NCBI RefSeq assembly: GCF_900540665.1
Contig: NZ_UQGV01000086.1
Coordinates: 1-8,314 of the forward strand
Source: an uncultured Catenibacterium sp.
Lineage (GTDB): Bacteria; Bacillota_I; Bacilli_A; Erysipelotrichales; Coprobacillaceae
Reading direction: 5' to 3'
DNA length: 8,314 nt
Shown here: one piece after another, positions 6,114 to 8,314 of the stretch
How the letters are laid out: every line of letters starts with the position of its first letter
Numbering within the stretch: position 1 is the stretch's first letter
Notes under the pieces: generated by a model
Told to the model about the DNA's origin: nothing
Seen by the model: only the letters and a program-made list of their open reading frames with translations
Database searches by the model: none
Made by a program: the position numbers and the translations under genes

Positions 6114-7908
6114 ATGGTCTTTTGGACTTGTACAGCGTACCTTCTTCTTGATGTTGTTTGTATTTGTGATTATTCTTGGGCTTATGTCCTTACAAGGTAT
6201 TACAGAATACAAGGAACGTATTATTAGTTCTTCATATGATGCTTCATTGACTTCTGGCTTACAGAATATATATCAGACACAGTATTCTTTAGATAATCCA
6301 GATATAACCAAGTATTTAAAGAATTACTATCTTACAAATGAGGGTATGTCTGCAATAGTGGATAGTGACAATAATATCAAGTCATTTGTGAGCAGTGCTT
6401 CTTTGCATATTTCTCAATTGTGGATTCTTGATGATAATAAGAGTCAGGAAATCATGGTGGATATATCTGAAAATAATCTAGTAGAGAAAATCAATAAGTA
6501 TATGATTGAACATCCTGATGAGAATTATGATGTAGTCATAGGTGGTGCTAAGTCTCAAAAGAAACAATATTATATTAATGATGGTGAGAGAGAGGTTGAA
6601 TATTATACATCAATGGATACAACAGATATTCATCCTGCGTATCTTGCGATTAATGGTAAGGTTTTATTAAATGGCACACACAAATCATTAAAGAAATATA
6701 AAGTATCCTGGTATATGTCAGAAAGATGCTTTTATGAAAGAAATGGTTCAAGTGGTGGAAGAGAGTTTACTGATTATAAGAAACTTAAGAAGGCATTAGA
6801 GAAACAGATCAAGAAAATCGATAACATTGAATATGCAAGAGGATCTGATTATGTGCATTCTAAGAGTATTAATGTGAATGATGGGACAATGATTATTGTG
6901 CTTTCAGAACTGAACCAGGAAATATCTCCAGTGTCAAATGCGAGTGGTGTAAAGGGTTATTTTGTATCAGCTAGCTTTATACCTAAATTAACTAAAAGAG
7001 CAGCAGTGAACTATTTTGAACATTCCTGGTATATTTATATTATTGTACTCTGGCTGAATGTAGTGATTTCTATTGTAATCTCACATATGATCACAAAACC
7101 ATTAAGACATGTATCAGAAGTTACTAATGAAATTGCGAAGAATGATTTCAGTGAAAAATTCCTGATTACACGTCATGATGAGATAGGACAGTTAGAAAAC
7201 AATATCAACATCATGAGTACAAACTTAGAGAATACAATCAATCAGCTTACCGAACAGCTTGAACATGTTCAAAGACTAGAACATACAAGAAAACAGTTTA
7301 TTGCGAATTTTACTCATGAGATTAAAACACCTCTTGGTATTATTGCGGGGTATTCTGAATTATTAGAAGATGCCACAACGCAGGTTACAAGAGAGAAATA
7401 TATCCGTATCATTAATGAACAGATTGAACGTATTAATGGTATCGTACTTACAATGTTGGAATTATCTCGATTAGAATCAGGTAAGATAGAATTAAATAAT
7501 TATCATATTTCATTATCAGAACTTGTAGAAGAAGTGATAGATGATTTTGAATATGAACTAGAAAAGAAGCATCTTCATATTGTGAAAGAATATGAAGAAG
7601 TAGTTTTGGATTGTGATCCTATTCAGATAGAAAGAGTTATTAATAACCTGACATCTAATGCGATTAAGCATACAGATGAACAAGGTACGATTACATATCG
7701 TATTAAAAATCATCGTTTTGAAATAGAAAATGAAGGACATCATCTCTCACAGGAAGAGATGGAATCCATCTGGGAAGCTTATATTTCTAAGGATCAGGGC
7801 GGAACAGGACTCGGTCTTCCTATTGTAAAAGCGATATTAGAGAGACATAGTTATCATTTTGGGGTAGAAAATACAGAAAAAGGTGTTCTATTCTACTTTG
7901 AATATTGA
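6100..7908 (+). CDS. Membrane sensor histidine kinase with a large extracytoplasmic domain
   Basis: A 602-residue kinase paired with the response regulator. A basic N-terminus leads into helix 1 (about 13-31), then an extracytoplasmic sensor region of about 275 residues (32-307) that I do not recognise, helix 2 (about 311-330), a HAMP domain (about 331-383, DEIGQLENNIN at 360-370), a HisKA dimerisation domain with phosphoacceptor H406 in FTHEIKTPLG, and a HATPase domain with N-box NLTSNAIKHT (516-525) and G2 box GGTGLGLPIVK (567-577). The usual DxGxGI G1 box is replaced by ENEGHHLS (543-550), a variant also common in VanS-like kinases, so activity is not excluded. The ATG overlaps the regulator's last codons by 14 nt in another frame and has only a weak ribosome site, implying translational coupling. 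The ligand is unknown. The TGA stop doubles as the TGn of the next gene's extended -10 promoter. Confidence 0.93.
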   Translation: MKKTKWSFGLVQRTFFLMLFVFVIILGLMSLQGITEYKERIISSSYDASLTSGLQNIYQTQYSLDNPDITKYLKNYYLTNEGMSAIVDSDNNIKSFVSSASLHISQLWILDDNKSQEIMVDISENNLVEKINKYMIEHPDENYDVVIGGAKSQKKQYYINDGEREVEYYTSMDTTDIHPAYLAINGKVLLNGTHKSLKKYKVSWYMSERCFYERNGSSGGREFTDYKKLKKALEKQIKKIDNIEYARGSDYVHSKSINVNDGTMIIVLSELNQEISPVSNASGVKGYFVSASFIPKLTKRAAVNYFEHSWYIYIIVLWLNVVISIVISHMITKPLRHVSEVTNEIAKNDFSEKFLITRHDEIGQLENNINIMSTNLENTINQLTEQLEHVQRLEHTRKQFIANFTHEIKTPLGIIAGYSELLEDATTQVTREKYIRIINEQIERINGIVLTMLELSRLESGKIELNNYHISLSELVEEVIDDFEYELEKKHLHIVKEYEEVVLDCDPIQIERVINNLTSNAIKHTDEQGTITYRIKNHRFEIENEGHHLSQEEMESIWEAYISKDQGGTGLGLPIVKAILERHSYHFGVENTEKGVLFYFEY

Positions 7909-7914
7909 TATAAT
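7906..7914 (+). promoter_or_regulatory. Extended -10 promoter of the small zinc-ribbon gene
   Basis: TGATATAAT combines a perfect -10 box (7909-7914) with the TGn extension, and TGA here is also the stop codon of the sensor kinase. No convincing -35 box is found. A start near 7921 would give a leader of about 20 nt before the ATG at 7941. Confidence 0.55.
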
Positions 7915-7940
7915 AAGGCAAGTAGGGAATGGGTGATCTT

Positions 7941-8231
7941 ATGAAACTAAAAAGAGTACAGTTTTTTATGTCTAAACAAAGTTATCTGGCTAGTCTCCTT
8001 GCGATTGCAGCATTAGTCTGTTATTTCATAGGTTACGCCTCAATTGCGATTATTCTAACAATTGCGATTATTATTTGTTTAGTTATTTATTTTATTCTTG
8101 GTCTCGTTTATTGGAGATGCCCTTATTGTCATAACTACCTTCCTACCAAAGATGCAGGTAGTTTAACAGTGTGTCCCCATTGTCAAAAAGAATTATTTAG
8201 AGATGAAGAAAACAATACTGTAGAAAAATAA
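7941..8231 (+). CDS. Small membrane protein with C-terminal zinc ribbon
   Basis: A 96-residue protein of unknown function. A short basic N-terminus is followed by two hydrophobic helices (about 15-31 and 34-58) separated by a tight turn, then a likely cytoplasmic zinc ribbon with two CxxC pairs, C60-P-Y-C63 and C78-P-H-C81, 14 residues apart, and a short acidic tail. This knuckle pattern typically binds one structural zinc. The frame is open to an ATG at 7929, but that start has TAGGG too close; GGGTGA (7931-7936), 4 nt before the ATG at 7941, matches the GGTGA-type sites used nearby, so I chose 7941. The gene follows the kinase by 32 nt but has its own promoter and terminator. A role with the two-component system is possible from position only. 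Confidence 0.8.
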   Translation: MKLKRVQFFMSKQSYLASLLAIAALVCYFIGYASIAIILTIAIIICLVIYFILGLVYWRCPYCHNYLPTKDAGSLTVCPHCQKELFRDEENNTVEK

Positions 8232-8267
8232 AAGGCTGATATCACTTGTGTGATATCAGTCTTTTTT
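8231..8267 (+). terminator. Strong terminator after the zinc-ribbon gene
   Basis: GGCTGATATCAC (8234-8245) pairs with GTGATATCAGTC (8250-8261), a 12-bp stem with one G-T wobble and a TTGT loop, preceded by A residues and followed by TTTTTT (8262-8267). This is a textbook Rho-independent terminator. The downstream intron begins 3 nt after the T-run. Confidence 0.92.
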
Positions 8268-8270
8268 CTA

Positions 8271-8314
8271 GTGTGCCGGGCATGGCACTGATTCAGTCGG
8301 AGATAGTCCGACCA
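8271..8314 (+). mobile_element. Group II intron, 5' end (partial: start of domain I)
   Basis: The sequence opens GTGTGCCGGGCATGGC, closely matching the conserved 5' end of bacterial group II introns (GTGYG start followed by GCCCGGCATGGG-like sequence). Two hairpins in the usual places support it: GTGCC/GGCAC (8273-8277 with 8284-8288), and GTCGGA/TCCGAC (8297-8302 with 8308-8312 plus neighbours) around GATAG, the counterpart of the GGGTGAGAGTCCC hairpin. The rest, including any reverse transcriptase, lies beyond the window. Insertion just after a terminator T-run is typical of class C introns, but class cannot be fixed from 44 bases. Confidence 0.85.

Noticed and set aside
7558..7743. 61-codon open frame on the - strand
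   Set aside because: Antisense shadow of the ATPase domain of the sensor kinase; low-complexity hydrophobic translation typical of AT-rich antisense frames.
1..8314. Circular plasmid or mobile element carrying a single intron
   Set aside because: The edge geometry would allow it, but phosphoglucomutase, YbaK and a two-component system are chromosomal-type genes and no replication or transfer gene is present.

Overview
The window is AT-rich DNA with strong AAGGAGG/GAGGTG-type ribosome binding sites, TATAAT promoters and Rho-independent terminators. It most likely comes from a low-GC Bacillota, and the mix of proteins fits a gut Erysipelotrichaceae-like genome. That placement is inferred from style and protein character, not from a marker gene. 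The gene content is mostly chromosomal housekeeping and signalling. I found no tRNA, rRNA, CRISPR array, phage or defence genes.

The two edges are the mobile part. Positions 1-55 match the 3' end of a group II intron (second half of domain V, then a complete domain VI hairpin with a bulged branch-point A). Positions 8271-8314 match the 5' end of a group II intron (GTGTGCC start and the first two hairpins of domain I). Both read on the + strand. The roughly 8.2 kb between them is therefore bracketed by two intron copies in direct orientation, or it is an assembly contig that broke at a multicopy intron.

Inside, from left to right: (i) an FtsX/MacB-type ABC permease (129-1247, +) that seems to lack the cytoplasmic loop between its second and third membrane helices; (ii) a convergent PLP-dependent D-cysteine desulfhydrase/ACC deaminase-family enzyme (1244-2221, -), whose stop codon shares a perfect 20-bp palindrome with the permease stop, so both proteins end in Ile-Ser-Ala and the palindrome probably acts as a bidirectional terminator; (iii) a divergent HD-domain hydrolase (2331-2993, +); (iv) a YbaK-type Cys-tRNA(Pro) deacylase (3024-3509, +) with its own extended -10 promoter and a terminator overlapping its stop; (v) a PgcA-type phosphoglucomutase (3708-5393, +) ending in a terminator; (vi) an OmpR-family response regulator (5451-6113, +) and its overlapping sensor kinase (6100-7908, +), with no obvious promoter of their own after the pgcA terminator; (vii) a small membrane zinc-ribbon protein (7941-8231, +) with an extended -10 promoter and a strong terminator, directly after which the second intron starts.

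Functionally, the mutase supplies glucose-1-phosphate for envelope polysaccharide and glycolipid synthesis. The regulator/kinase pair senses an unknown extracytoplasmic signal. YbaK and the desulfhydrase-like enzyme both deal with cysteine or cysteine-like molecules, but nothing proves they form one pathway. Several start codons were moved downstream from the longest possible reading frame because the upstream GTG or ATG lies inside the Shine-Dalgarno or promoter sequence.
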